From assembly GCA_963827605.1 (NCBI GenBank), contig CAWHBK010000002.1, positions 62,001-126,000 of the forward strand: a stretch of 64,000 nt of DNA. Direction: 5' to 3'. The stretch's first letter is position 1. The number at the start of each line of letters is the position of its first letter. A program made the translations under genes and the position numbers. The notes below the pieces were generated by a model. The model was given only the letters and a program-made list of their open reading frames with translations, was not told the DNA's origin and searched no databases. The stretch is from DSYU01 sp963827605 (GTDB taxonomy: Bacteria; Chloroflexota; Anaerolineae; Anaerolineales; Anaerolineaceae). Shown here one piece after another: positions 49,366 to 59,109 of this stretch.

Positions 49366-49399
49366 TTGACAAAGATAATCTTTATGCTTATCATATAAG
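49366..49399 (+). promoter_or_regulatory. Promoter and candidate PerR/Fur box of the regulator-catalase operon
   Basis: TTGACA (49366-49371), 17-bp spacer, TATCAT (49389-49394). Two AT-rich dyads overlap it: GATAA...TTATC (49374-49392) and CTTAT...ATAAG (49387-49399). A peroxide-sensing Fur-family repressor commonly binds such sites; autoregulation is inference. Confidence 0.6.
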
Positions 49400-49453
49400 T
49401 GTAATTGTTCCAAGTTTGAAATCGCTACAAGTACAATACAACCTCAAGAAAAT

Positions 49454-49888
49454 ATGGAATCATCGATCGAGTTTCTGAAGTGTGAGCTATCAAAAAATGG
49501 ACTGCGCCCTACGTACCAGCGCATCAAGGTATTCGAGTACCTGCATCAAAAGCAAGGCCACCCAACCGTGGATGAGATCTTCGATTTTCTCTCCCCGGAA
49601 ATTCCCTCACTTTCAAAAACCACGATTTATAACACGCTGCATTCCCTTGTAGAAGTTGGCCTGGCGCGCGTTATCCAGATTGACGGCATTGAGCAGCGCT
49701 ATGACGTCGCCCTGCATAACCACGGGCACTTCAAGTGCGAACGGTGCGGCAGCATCACCAACTTTAAGATCGACATCGATCGTTTTCCGGCGGATGAATT
49801 AGCGCAGTTTGAGATCCGCGAGAAAAACGTCTACTTTAACGGGCTGTGCCCCAATTGTCTCAGTCAGCAAAAAGAAAAAAAGGAGTAA
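49454..49888 (+). CDS. Fur-family regulator, probably PerR-like
   Basis: A 144-residue metalloregulator. The winged helix shows GLRPTYQRIKVFEYLHQKQG and LSKTTIYNTLHSLVEVGL. The metal-binding part has HNHGHFKCERCGSITNF and GLCPNCLSQ, giving the two CxxC structural-zinc pairs. The catalase gene follows four bases after the stop. That linkage and the AT-rich dyads over the promoter suggest a peroxide-responsive PerR rather than an iron regulator. Confidence 0.88.
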   Translation: MESSIEFLKCELSKNGLRPTYQRIKVFEYLHQKQGHPTVDEIFDFLSPEIPSLSKTTIYNTLHSLVEVGLARVIQIDGIEQRYDVALHNHGHFKCERCGSITNFKIDIDRFPADELAQFEIREKNVYFNGLCPNCLSQQKEKKE

Positions 49889-49892
49889 AAAA

Positions 49893-51354
49893 ATGGCAGA
49901 TAAAAAGAAACTCACCACCGCGGCTGGAGCACCCGTTCCAGAAAACCAAAATGCGATGACCGCCGGTCCGCGCGGCCCTATGTTGATGCAAGACGTCTGG
50001 TACCTGGAAAAACTGGCCCATTTTGACCGGGAAGTGATCCCGGAGCGGCGCATGCACGCCAAGGGCTCGGGCGCTTTCGGTACATTCACCGTGACGCATG
50101 ACATTACCCAATACACCAGGGCCAGGATCTTCTCGGAAGTCGGCAAGGTGACCGAGACTTTCACCCGCTTCTCCACCGTCGCGGGCGAGCGCGGCGCGGC
50201 TGACGCGGAACGCGATATCCGCGGCTTTGCCACCAAATTCTATACCGAAGAAGGCAACTGGGACCTGGTCGGCAACAATACCCCGGTGTTCTTCCTGCGC
50301 GACCCGCATAAGTTCCCGGATCTCAACCGGGCGGTCAAGCGCGACCCGCACACCAATATGCGCTCGGCCACCAATAACTGGGATTTCTGGACTTCCCTGC
50401 CCGAGGCGCTGCTCCAGGTGACCATCGTGATGAGCGACCGCGGCACTGCCTGCCACGTACCGCAATATGCACGGCTTCGGCAGCCACACCTTCAGCATGA
50501 TCAACGCCAACAACGAGCGTGTATGGGTCAAATTCCACCTGCGCACCCAGCAGGGCATTAAGAACCTGACCGACCAGGAAGCCGCAGCGATGGTCGCCAA
50601 AGACCGCGAGAGCCACCAGCGCGATTTGCTGGAGAGCATCGACCGGGGCGATTTCCCGCGCTGGACCATGTTCATCCAGGTGATGACCCAGGAACAGGCC
50701 CTGAACATGCCCTACAATCCCTTCGATTTGACCAAGGTCTGGTCCAAAAAGGAATTCCCCCTGATCGAGGTGGGCGTGCTCGAGCTCAACCGCAACCCGG
50801 CAAACTACTTCCAGGATGTGGAACAGGCGGCTTTCACCCCCGCGGCGATTGTGCCCGGCATCGGTTTCTCGCCGGATAAAATGCTGCAAGGCCGCCTCTT
50901 CTCTTACGGCGACGCGCAGCGCTACCGCCTGGGCGTCAACCACCACCAGATCCCGGTAAACAGCCCCAAACATGCCCCGGCCAACCCCTCCCACCGGGAC
51001 GGGCAGATGCGCACGGACGGCAATGCCGGATCCACCATCGGTTACGAACCCAACAGTTTTGGCGAATGGCAGCAGCAGCCCGAATTCAAGGAACCCCCGC
51101 TGGACCTGTCCGGCGCAGCGGACAACTGGGATTTCCGCGAGGATGACTGCGATTATTACACCCAGCCGGGCAGGCTCTTCCGCCTGATGTCCCCTGCCCA
51201 GCAGCAGGTGCTGTTTGAGAATACTGCCCGCGCCATGGGTGACGCGCCCGAATTCATCAAGCTCCGCCACATTGGCAACTGCCTGAAGGCCGACCCGGCC
51301 TATGGAAAAGGCGTGGCCGATGCGCTTGGCATCCCGGTAGAAAAAGCGAATTAA
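49893..51354 (+). CDS. katA: Haem catalase, clade 3 type (frameshifted)
   Basis: A monofunctional catalase of about 486 residues that breaks down hydrogen peroxide. The distal His is in ERRMHAKGSGAFGTFTV, the Asn side in NNTPVFFLRDPHKFPDLNR, and the proximal Tyr in GRLFSYGDAQRYRLGVN. One frame change near 50450 splits it; the joined text reads MHGFGSHTFSMINANNERVW. The small size and lack of a C-terminal flavodoxin-like domain fit the small-subunit class. AGGAG precedes the ATG. It is cotranscribed with the Fur-family gene. Confidence 0.93.
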
Positions 51355-51366
51355 AACCCCGGGTAA

Positions 51367-51413
51367 TTGAAAAAGGGCCGCCAGGAAAGCACGCACAGGC
51401 AGCCCTTTTTCAA
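51367..51413 (+). terminator. Terminator after the catalase gene
   Basis: TTGAAAAAGGGC (51367-51378) pairs with GCCCTTTTTCAA (51402-51413). The T-run is in the right arm. Confidence 0.75.
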
Positions 51414-51562
51414 TTTAAATGTTCGTTATAATAGAAATCATGCGGCGCGCGGCCGGTGGTTCTTTTGCCCGCGGCTGGCCGGTCGCCATTGTACGCTCCT
51501 GTGGAGCACATCACCGGTATTGTCACCCGAAATTTGCGGCGCAGCAGATTACGGAGGAAAAA

Positions 51563-51868
51563 ATGAATAAAATTCCCGCACTCTCGCAATCCGAAATCGA
51601 CCGGCACATGGTCGATGTGCCCGGCTGGGAAGTGGTTACCGAAGACGGCGTAGCCCGGCTCAAACGGCTGTTCAAGTTCAAAGATTTCGCTCAGGCCCTG
51701 GCGTTCACCAACCGTGTCGGCGAGCTTGCCGAGCAGCACGACCACCACCCTGCCCTGCTCACCGAGTGGGGCAAAGTCACCGTCTCCTGGTGGACGCATA
51801 CCGCCCGCGGCTTGCAGCTAGAAGACTTTACGATGGCCCGCCGTACCACGGATCTTTACAGCGGATAA
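51563..51868 (+). CDS. Pterin-4a-carbinolamine dehydratase family protein
   Basis: A 101-residue PCD/DCoH protein. The active-site motif is complete: ELAEQHDHHPALLTEWGKV, followed by VSWWTHTARGL. GWEVVTEDGVARLKRLFKFK is the usual N-terminal strand-helix. The enzyme recycles pterin cofactors of aromatic hydroxylases; many bacteria carry it without a hydroxylase, where it may have a role in pterin or molybdenum-cofactor metabolism. The start at 51563 follows GGAGGAAAAA. A TATAAT box lies at about 51426. Confidence 0.92.
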   Translation: MNKIPALSQSEIDRHMVDVPGWEVVTEDGVARLKRLFKFKDFAQALAFTNRVGELAEQHDHHPALLTEWGKVTVSWWTHTARGLQLEDFTMARRTTDLYSG

Positions 51869-51935
51869 GTCGCCCGCAGAAGCACCGGGATGCTTCTGCG
51901 GCCAACCCTTTGTGTTATCATAGACGCCAGGTGTT

Positions 51936-52556
51936 ATGACGAAACGTAATGGCTCTCACGGGGTTATACAACATATGGAACCGCCGGAATTCCCGGCTGG
52001 GCCTGAGCTGTCCGAAAATGAGGCGATCGAACGCGCCGCGCATGGAGATACGGAAGCATTTAGCTTTCTGTATGAACGTTACATCACGCGCATTTACAAC
52101 TACATTTACTACCGGACCGGCAACCCGCACGAGGCGGAGGACCTTACCTCGCGTGTATTCCACCGGGCGCTGCATCACATCACGCATTACGATAATCGCG
52201 GGGTGCCTTTCTCGGCCTGGCTTTACCGTATCGCACACAACCTGGTTGCCAACTGGCACCGCGACAACAGCCGGCGCAAAGAAGTGCCCCTCGAAGATTA
52301 CACGCAGCAGCCCCAGCGGTCGCCGGCCCCGGAAGCCAGTGTGGTGGGCAACCAGGATATGGAAGATCTCTTAAAGTCCATCCGCACCCTCCCGCCGGAC
52401 CGCCAGCAGTTGTTGATTCTAAAATTTGTCGAAGGCATGTCGAATGCAGAAGTGGCCACGATCATGATGCGCAGCGAAGGCGCTATAAAAAGTTTGTACC
52501 ACCGCACATTGCTAACGCTGCGTGAAGAATTGAGTAAAATGGATCATAAGGAGTAA
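51936..52556 (+). CDS. ECF-type RNA polymerase sigma factor
   Basis: A 206-residue ECF sigma factor. Region 2: AIERAAHGDTEAFSFLYERY, HEAEDLTSRVFHRALHHI and FSAWLYRIAHNLVANWHRDN. Region 4: TLPPDRQQLLILKFVEGMSN, AEVATIMMRSEGAIKSLYHR. The ATG at 51936 has a weak AGG upstream; an in-frame ATG at 51975 is an alternative. A small membrane protein follows, and may be a minimal anti-sigma or regulatory partner. Confidence 0.87.
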   Translation: MTKRNGSHGVIQHMEPPEFPAGPELSENEAIERAAHGDTEAFSFLYERYITRIYNYIYYRTGNPHEAEDLTSRVFHRALHHITHYDNRGVPFSAWLYRIAHNLVANWHRDNSRRKEVPLEDYTQQPQRSPAPEASVVGNQDMEDLLKSIRTLPPDRQQLLILKFVEGMSNAEVATIMMRSEGAIKSLYHRTLLTLREELSKMDHKE

Positions 52557-52643
52557 CCATACCGAGCTTGCCATCCCGGTCGCTGCCAACCTGGGCCCCG
52601 GCGCCATTGGGGTCATTGGATATACCGTTGAGGAGGAAAGATT

Positions 52644-52904
52644 ATGATGTCGCCCGCCCGAACGAAGGCTTCCGCAATTTCTCCAGACCTGGAAATTCTC
52701 CTGGAAAATCAGCTCAAGCACTCGCTCCGCCCGGTGCAGCCCAACCCTGAGTTTGTGGGTCACCTGCATACCCGGCTGACCAGCCCGCCCGCGATGACCA
52801 TCGAGCGCCGCCAAAACGCGGCTTTAAGCCTGCTCCTGCTGGCCTTCTCACTCATGTCGGGGGTCTTTTTGGTCTGGCTGCTGCGCCAGTTCCGCGCCGC
52901 CTGA
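52644..52904 (+). CDS. Small membrane protein following the sigma gene
   Basis: An 86-residue protein with a soluble N-terminus (ISPDLEILLENQLKHSLRPV, QPNPEFVGHLHTRLTSPP) and one C-terminal helix (AALSLLLLAFSLMSGVFLVW). GGAGGAAAG precedes the start. A cytosolic head plus a single helix next to an ECF sigma gene fits an anti-sigma-like regulator, but it lacks a recognisable zinc anti-sigma motif. Function is inferred from position only. Confidence 0.6.
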   Translation: MMSPARTKASAISPDLEILLENQLKHSLRPVQPNPEFVGHLHTRLTSPPAMTIERRQNAALSLLLLAFSLMSGVFLVWLLRQFRAA

Positions 52905-52908
52905 AATC

Positions 52909-53163
52909 TCAGACCAGACCCAGCTTGCGGTTGAGCTCCATGTTGGACGGCTCGACCAGGATGCAGCCATCCGGGAAGACAATGGTGGGGACGCTGCGGC
53001 AGCCGCGGTTGACGCTTTCCACGTACTTGCGTCCCTCGGCATCCGTGTCGATGTCGATCCAGATGTAAGGGATGTGATTCTTGTCAAAAATCATTTGGGC
53101 CCGGCGGGTATCGTAGCACCAGGTTGTCCCATACATGATAATCTTCCCCTGCGATTCGCCCAT
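52909..53163 (-). CDS. Glutaredoxin-like protein
   Basis: An 84-residue thioredoxin-fold protein (KIIMYGTTWCYDTRRAQMIF, then YIWIDIDTDAEGRKYVES and SVPTIVFPDG with the cis-Pro). The active site is WCYDT, so only the first cysteine of the usual CxxC is present. A monothiol mechanism, or a mycoredoxin-like role, is possible. AGGAGAGG precedes the ATG. It lies 14 bases downstream of a hypothetical gene on the same strand. Confidence 0.85.
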   Translation of the reverse strand: MGESQGKIIMYGTTWCYDTRRAQMIFDKNHIPYIWIDIDTDAEGRKYVESVNRGCRSVPTIVFPDGCILVEPSNMELNRKLGLV

Positions 53164-53177
53164 ATCCCTCTCCTGAA

Positions 53178-53540
53178 TTAATCCGCCCCTGCCAGGCTGG
53201 TTTCCAATGCTTCCGCCAGCCAGCCGGCCTCGGCCAGCAGATCCACATCATCCGGTAACGAAAAGTCCTCATCCACCCGGGCCAGCAAATGCCCCACCAC
53301 ACGCCGGATGCCCGCGGAAACATCGACAGATGCATCCGTAAAGTCTTGCATGGCTGCCAGCAGATCGTATGCGCTCGGCCCCGGCGCGTCCAATCCGCGT
53401 AGCTCCAGGTATTCGCGGATAGCAGTCCCCGCCGCCCGCCGCGCGCACACCCGCGCCCGGCCTTCCAGCCCTTCGCGGCGGGCAGCCGCGCCCCTGTCCA
53501 GCTCCTGTGCAATTTTTGACTTTGCTTCCGCGCGAAACAT
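53178..53540 (-). CDS. Hypothetical helical protein
   Basis: About 120 residues, all-helical, not recognised. Residues show EGLEGRARVCARRAAGTAIR, EYLELRGLDAPGPSAYDLLA and DEDFSLPDDVDLLAEAGWLA. The first stretch resembles small HEPN-type bundles, but no R-x4-H motif is seen. The ATG at 53540 gives the most compact start. It is in one operon with the glutaredoxin-like gene. Confidence 0.55.
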   Translation of the reverse strand: MFRAEAKSKIAQELDRGAAARREGLEGRARVCARRAAGTAIREYLELRGLDAPGPSAYDLLAAMQDFTDASVDVSAGIRRVVGHLLARVDEDFSLPDDVDLLAEAGWLAEALETSLAGAD

Positions 53541-53665
53541 TATGTGTATTTTACCGCGCAATTTAGAAACTGCCGCACTGGATTCGCATGGCGGATTGCA
53601 TATGTGGAGGTTCCCCGTAGCTCACCATCCTATATTGTGGGCTGCAATCCACAAAATTCCCGTAG

Positions 53666-53857
53666 GGGCGCAGCGGGACGAAAAGATGCCATTGCTATCA
53701 GTCAATGCGCTGCGCCCTTCGGTAGATCGCCAACCACCACCACGTTGGCCGGTCATTGTGGGCGCAGCGCCTGCGCCCCGGTTCATGTGTTTGGGGCCGG
53801 AGGAAGGCTCTTCCGGCTGCGTCAGGACGATTCGCATACTTTGCGAATCGCCCTGAC
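53666..53857. repeat. Intergenic region rich in hairpins
   Basis: GGGCGCAGCG (53666-53675) pairs with CGCTGCGCCC (53708-53717); GGGCGCAG (53760-53767) pairs with CTGCGCCC (53771-53778); and GTCAGG plus CGATTCGCA (53821-53836) pair with TGCGAATCG and CCTGAC (53842-53857). No gene is supported between 53562 and 53936. Confidence 0.5.
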
Positions 53858-53874
53858 CCCGGCTCTACAATTCC

Positions 53875-53902
53875 TTGACACACCCCTCTCTCGGGCTACA
53901 AT
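53875..53902 (+). promoter_or_regulatory. Sigma-70-type promoter of the S51-like gene
   Basis: TTGACA (53875-53880) and TACAAT (53897-53902), spacer 16 bp, 34 bases before the ATG at 53937. Confidence 0.65.
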
Positions 53903-53936
53903 AAACAGGATGGTAACTTGAAAGGTCAAGGTGGTT

Positions 53937-55052
53937 ATGCAATTTCCTGGCACGGTTACATTATTAGGCTCGGGCGAGACGGCTTCTACCGGCGGGCTGG
54001 TATTCGAAACGGTTGCTCGCCAGCTGCTCGCACAGGAGCAGTTTCAAGGCCAGCCTCTACAAATCAGCGTACTGGAAACCCCGGCCGGGTTCGAGGCCAA
54101 TGCCCAGCGCGTGGCCGGGCGGGTGGCGGATTTTATTGAAAATCGCTTGCAGAACTTCCATCCCCAGGTCCACCTGGTGCATGCCCGTAAAAAAGACACC
54201 CCCTACAGCCCGGATGCTCCCGAAGTGGTCCAGCCGCTGTACACCAGCCAGATGATCTTCTTCGGTCCAGGCAGCCCGACCTATGCCGTGCGGCAGCTCA
54301 AGAACAGCATGGCCTGGAACATCACCCAAAGCCGCCACCGCCTGGGCGCCGCGCTGGTTCTGGCCAGCGCCGCGACCATTTCCCTCAGCGCCCTGGCCTT
54401 GCCGGTATACGAAATGTATAAAGTGGGGGAAGACCCGCATTGGAAGCCTGGCCTGGACTTCTTCAACCCCTATGGGCTGCGCCTGGTCATCATTCCGCAC
54501 TGGAACAACCGTGAAGGCGGGGATGAGGTAGATACATCGCGCTGCTTTATGGGCCAGGAACGCTTTGACGCGCTGCGGGCGATGATACCGGGCGAGATGA
54601 CCATCGTGGGCATCGACGAGCATACCGCGCTGACGATTGACTTTGAAGCCGAGGCCTGCCACATTCGCGGCGTGGGCCAGGTGCACATCTTGCGCGCGGG
54701 CTACGAACAAGAATGTGCCGCCGGCTGCTCGTATCCGATTCAACAGTTGGGGGATTACCATCCCCTGGCGTCGCCTGAAATTGGGCTGCCGGAAAATATC
54801 TGGCGCCAGGCGCAGGCGGTTCAGGTTTCGCAGGCGGCGCTGAAAACAGGTGGGGCGCCTCCCGAGGCGGGTGAACCCGGCGGTCTATCGGTTCCGCAAG
54901 AGGTGCAGTACCTGGTCGATGAGCGCCAGGCGGCCCGCCAGGCCAAAGACTGGGCCCGCGCCGACCAGCTTCGCGGACAGATTGCTGCCCTGGGCTGGCA
55001 GGTAAAAGATACCCCGGATGGGCCAACGATCCAGCGGGATGGCGCGGGCTAA
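53937..55052 (+). CDS. Peptidase-S51/cyanophycinase-like protein fused to a CysS-type C-terminal domain
   Basis: A 371-residue two-part protein. Residues 1-260 resemble class-I glutamine-amidotransferase-like or S51 proteins: GTVTLLGSGETASTGGLVFE, IFFGPGSPTYAVRQLKNSMA, GAALVLASAATISLSALALP, and TIVGIDEHTALTIDFEAEAC. The last 40 residues (RQAARQAKDWARADQLRGQI, AALGWQVKDTPDGPTIQ) match the C-terminal helical tail of cysteinyl-tRNA synthetase. No synthetase catalytic HIGH or KMSKS motif is present. The start at 53937 follows AAGGTGG. The catalytic Ser would lie in LASAAT, where the usual GxSAG is altered. Function unknown. Confidence 0.7.
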   Translation: MQFPGTVTLLGSGETASTGGLVFETVARQLLAQEQFQGQPLQISVLETPAGFEANAQRVAGRVADFIENRLQNFHPQVHLVHARKKDTPYSPDAPEVVQPLYTSQMIFFGPGSPTYAVRQLKNSMAWNITQSRHRLGAALVLASAATISLSALALPVYEMYKVGEDPHWKPGLDFFNPYGLRLVIIPHWNNREGGDEVDTSRCFMGQERFDALRAMIPGEMTIVGIDEHTALTIDFEAEACHIRGVGQVHILRAGYEQECAAGCSYPIQQLGDYHPLASPEIGLPENIWRQAQAVQVSQAALKTGGAPPEAGEPGGLSVPQEVQYLVDERQAARQAKDWARADQLRGQIAALGWQVKDTPDGPTIQRDGAG

Positions 55053-55056
55053 ATCG

Positions 55057-55105
55057 AATGCGTGACCGGGGCAGATGCCATGTGCACTTGCCCCGGTCAC
55101 GCATT
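55057..55105. terminator. Bidirectional terminator hairpin
   Basis: Perfect 17-bp stem (55057-55073 with 55089-55105) between the convergent S51-like and DUF4870 genes. Confidence 0.75.
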
Positions 55106-55126
55106 AATTGGAAAGTGTCGGAAGTC

Positions 55127-55468
55127 TTACATCCAGCCTTGCTGGCGCACGAAGTTTGTCAACGCGGGGATTTCAAAGGTCTTGCCATTGTAGGCCTGAA
55201 CGCCATAGTAAATATTGATGACAAGGAATACAAGGCCGACGATACATCCCAGAATTCCAAAGCTGATGATGCTCAAAATGATAGAAATAACTACCTCAAC
55301 GACACCCAGGGCAAGCGCTTGCGCGTTATGCGCTTTCAGGAAGGGGCGGTTCTTCTTGTCTTCCATCAACATAATGATAATTGGGACAAGCGGGGTCAGT
55401 AGATAGGCCAACAAGCCCCACAGGCGGTCATCGCTGGTTGCATCGGCGGGTGTAAACTGCTGGTTCAT
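55127..55468 (-). CDS. DUF4870 (Tic20-like) membrane protein
   Basis: A 113-residue protein with three or four helices: LWGLLAYLLTPLVPIIIMLM, then FLKAHNAQALALGVVEVVIS and LGCIVGLVFLVINIYYGVQA. The KAHNAQAL motif is typical of DUF4870/Tic20-like proteins. GGAGGAAC precedes the ATG. Its physiological role is not known. Confidence 0.85.
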   Translation of the reverse strand: MNQQFTPADATSDDRLWGLLAYLLTPLVPIIIMLMEDKKNRPFLKAHNAQALALGVVEVVISIILSIISFGILGCIVGLVFLVINIYYGVQAYNGKTFEIPALTNFVRQQGWM

Positions 55469-55621
55469 AGTTCCTCCATAGATAATCGAATAGAGAATAG
55501 TTACTCAAGATAATTGTACAGAGATTTGTAAAAAGATCAACTTCCAATCGCGTATCAATTTTCGATGGATCGTATCCAATAACCAGAGCGCGCGCGGCTT
55601 GCATGTGTTAAAATCAACCCC

Positions 55622-56537
<916 letters not shown>

Positions 56538-56555
56538 AATAGTAGGAACACTCCT

Positions 56556-57611
56556 TTGACCACTTCTTCCTCCCCTCCCATGCGCTTCCTGTGTTTTGGC
56601 GTTGGCGCGATTGGCACGTACATCGGCGGCAGCCTGGCCCTGGCCGGCTGCCCGGTGACGTTTATCGAGCGCCCGGAGGTGGCCGATATCGTCCGCCGGC
56701 GCGGCTTATCCCTGGAGCTGGGCGGCAGCCTCCATCAAATCGCCCAGCCGGTGGTAGTGGACAGCGTCACCAGCGCGCTGGAGAATGGCCCCTTTGACGC
56801 GGCCATCCTGGCCGTAAAAGCCTTCGACACAGCTTCCGTCCTGGACAGCATCCAGCCCTGCCTGGCGGACTTTCCGCCCATTCTGTCCTTTCAGAACGGC
56901 GTGGAGAATGAGCCGCAGATTGCCGCGCTGCTGGGCGCGGAACGGGTGATCCCCGGTACAGTTACCACGGCGGTCGGGCGCAAAGGCCCGGGCGAAATTA
57001 CGGTCGAGCGCATGCGCGGGATGGGTGTTTCCACGCATCACCCGCTGGGAATTCAACTGGTAGCGGCGCTTAACCAGGCCGGGCTGCGCGCGCGCGGGTA
57101 TGCCAACCCCGCCGCCATGAAATGGTCCAAGCTGCTGACCAACCTGCTGGCCAACGCCTCCTCGGCCATCCTGGATATGACTCCGGCGCAAATTTTCGCG
57201 GACCCGTGGCTGTACCGGATGGAGATTCGCCAGCTGCGCGAGACGCTGCGGGTGATGAAGGCCCAAAATATCCCGGTCGTGGATCTACCCTCCACCCCCG
57301 TCCGGCTGCTGGCCCTGGGGGCCGGCCTTCTGCCGCCAACCATCAGCCGCCCGCTGCTCAGCCGCGCGGCCGGCGCGGGCCGCGGCGCAAAGATGCCCTC
57401 CTTCCACATCGACCTGTACAGCGGGCGCGGCAAGAGCGAGGTGGACTACCTCAACGGCGCGGTAGCGCGCTACGGCCAGCGCTTCCACGTTGCCACCCCG
57501 GTCAACCAGGCGCTGAATGAAATCCTGCTGGCCCTGACCAGCGGCGAGCTGCCCCGCGACACCTACGCTCACCAGCCGGCTAAGCTGCTGGCCAAAATCC
57601 CCACCGACTGA
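56556..57611 (+). CDS. Ketopantoate reductase family (PanE/ApbA-like)
   Basis: A 351-residue NADP-dependent oxidoreductase. The Rossmann motif is RFLCFGVGAIGTYIGGSLAL, followed by AAILAVKAFDTASVL and LSFQNGVENEPQIAALLGAE. The catalytic Lys is in AMKWSKLLTNLLANASSAI. Ketopantoate reductases make pantoate for coenzyme A, but many paralogues use other substrates. The protein is longer than E. coli PanE (303 residues), with a C-terminal extension containing YSGRGKSEVDYLNGAV. I favour the TTG at 56556 with AGGAA upstream; an ATG at 56580 is an alternative. Confidence 0.85.
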   Translation: MTTSSSPPMRFLCFGVGAIGTYIGGSLALAGCPVTFIERPEVADIVRRRGLSLELGGSLHQIAQPVVVDSVTSALENGPFDAAILAVKAFDTASVLDSIQPCLADFPPILSFQNGVENEPQIAALLGAERVIPGTVTTAVGRKGPGEITVERMRGMGVSTHHPLGIQLVAALNQAGLRARGYANPAAMKWSKLLTNLLANASSAILDMTPAQIFADPWLYRMEIRQLRETLRVMKAQNIPVVDLPSTPVRLLALGAGLLPPTISRPLLSRAAGAGRGAKMPSFHIDLYSGRGKSEVDYLNGAVARYGQRFHVATPVNQALNEILLALTSGELPRDTYAHQPAKLLAKIPTD

Positions 57612-57688
57612 TAAGCCATCCGCCGGGGCGGTCCGCTCTTCCACTGTACAATATCCTACCAACCCGCACCAATCAGGAGCCTTCTGAT

Positions 57689-59101
57689 ATGACAGTCCCC
57701 GCCTGGGTAAAAGACGCCGTTTTTTACCAGATCTTCCCCGACCGCTTTGCCAACGGTGACCCCAGCCTCGACCCACCGAACGTGCAGCCCTGGGGCGCGC
57801 CGCCGACCCGGCGGGGTTACCAGGGCGGCGATCTCAAAGGCATCACCCAGCGTCTGGACTACCTGGTCGACCTGGGTGTCAATGCCATCTACCTGAACCC
57901 CATCTTCCTGTCCGCGGCCAACCACCGCTACCATACCGTTGACTACTTCCGCATCGATCCGCTGCTGGGCAGCCTGTCCGATTTCCATACCCTTCTCTAC
58001 GCTGCCCACCACCGGGAGATGCGCGTCATCCTGGATGGCGTCTTCAACCACTGCGGGCGGGGCTTCTTTGCATTCAGCGATCTTCTGGAGAACCAGGCCG
58101 ATTCGCCATATGTGGACTGGTTCCACGTGCGCAAGTTTCCCCTGCGCGCTTTTGAAAAAGGCCGCGCCCGCAATTATCAGGCCTGGTGGGGCTACAAAGA
58201 CCTGCCCAAGTTCAACACCGATACCCCCGCCGTCCGCCGCTACCTGCTGGATGTTGCCCGGTACTGGATCGAGCAGGGCGCGGACGGCTGGCGGCTGGAC
58301 GTGCCCAACGAAATCGACGATGACATCTTCTGGGCCGAGTTCCGCCAGGTGGTGCGCGCGGCTAACCCGCAGGCAGCCTTGCTAGGCGAGATCTGGGAGC
58401 CCGGCCCGCGCTGGGTGAATGACACCCACTTCGACGGGCTGATGAATTACCCCCTGCGCCGGGCCATCTTCGATTACCTGGCGGGCAAAATCACCAGCGC
58501 GCAGTTCGCCGGGCAGGTGGAGGGACTGCTGGCGCTTTATCCCCGGGAACATGGTTTTGCCATGTACAACCTGATCGGCAGCCATGATGTTGAGCGTGCC
58601 CTGACCTTCCTGGGCGGCGACCTGCGCAAACTGCGCCTGGCGATGCTCTTCCAGTTTGCCTATCCCGGGGCGCCGGCCATTTATTACGGGGATGAGATCG
58701 GCCTGGAAGGCGGCAGAGATCCCGACTGCCGCCGCGCCTTCCCCTGGGACAGCGCGCAGTGGAATAACCCGCTGCGCGACTGGGTGAAAATGCTGGTCGC
58801 GTGGCGCAAGGCCTCCCCCGCCCTGCGCGAGGGCGATTTCCTGCCCCTGGTCACCCGCCAGGACCCGCCCGCGTATGCCTTCGCCCGCGTGCTGGGCGAC
58901 GTTCGCAAGCTGGACAGCGAACGCATCCTGATCGCCATCAACGCCGGGAGCGAGCCGGCACACCTTTCCATCCCCGTCGCCGATTTACGCCTGGAGGACG
59001 GCCGCGTGCTGCGCAGCCCGCTCGACCAGCGCGAAGCGGTCGTCGAAGGCAGAGCGGTCAAGGTGGAATTGGAACCGTTCGGCGGCGTGGTACTGGGATA
59101 A
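57689..59101 (+). CDS. GH13 neopullulanase/cyclomaltodextrinase-like enzyme
   Basis: A 470-residue GH13 enzyme. The conserved regions are VILDGVFNHCGRG, GADGWRLDVPNEIDDD (nucleophile Asp), ALLGEIWEPGPRW (acid/base Glu) and NLIGSHDVERALTFLG. The N-terminus (VPAWVKDAVFYQIFPDRFAN) starts at the barrel, so the N-domain usual in neopullulanases is missing. There is no signal peptide. AGGAGCC precedes the ATG. With the other GH13 enzyme it suggests intracellular breakdown of maltodextrin-like sugars. Unlike that one, it is uninterrupted. Confidence 0.92.
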   Translation: MTVPAWVKDAVFYQIFPDRFANGDPSLDPPNVQPWGAPPTRRGYQGGDLKGITQRLDYLVDLGVNAIYLNPIFLSAANHRYHTVDYFRIDPLLGSLSDFHTLLYAAHHREMRVILDGVFNHCGRGFFAFSDLLENQADSPYVDWFHVRKFPLRAFEKGRARNYQAWWGYKDLPKFNTDTPAVRRYLLDVARYWIEQGADGWRLDVPNEIDDDIFWAEFRQVVRAANPQAALLGEIWEPGPRWVNDTHFDGLMNYPLRRAIFDYLAGKITSAQFAGQVEGLLALYPREHGFAMYNLIGSHDVERALTFLGGDLRKLRLAMLFQFAYPGAPAIYYGDEIGLEGGRDPDCRRAFPWDSAQWNNPLRDWVKMLVAWRKASPALREGDFLPLVTRQDPPAYAFARVLGDVRKLDSERILIAINAGSEPAHLSIPVADLRLEDGRVLRSPLDQREAVVEGRAVKVELEPFGGVVLG

Positions 59102-59109
59102 GAAATTAG

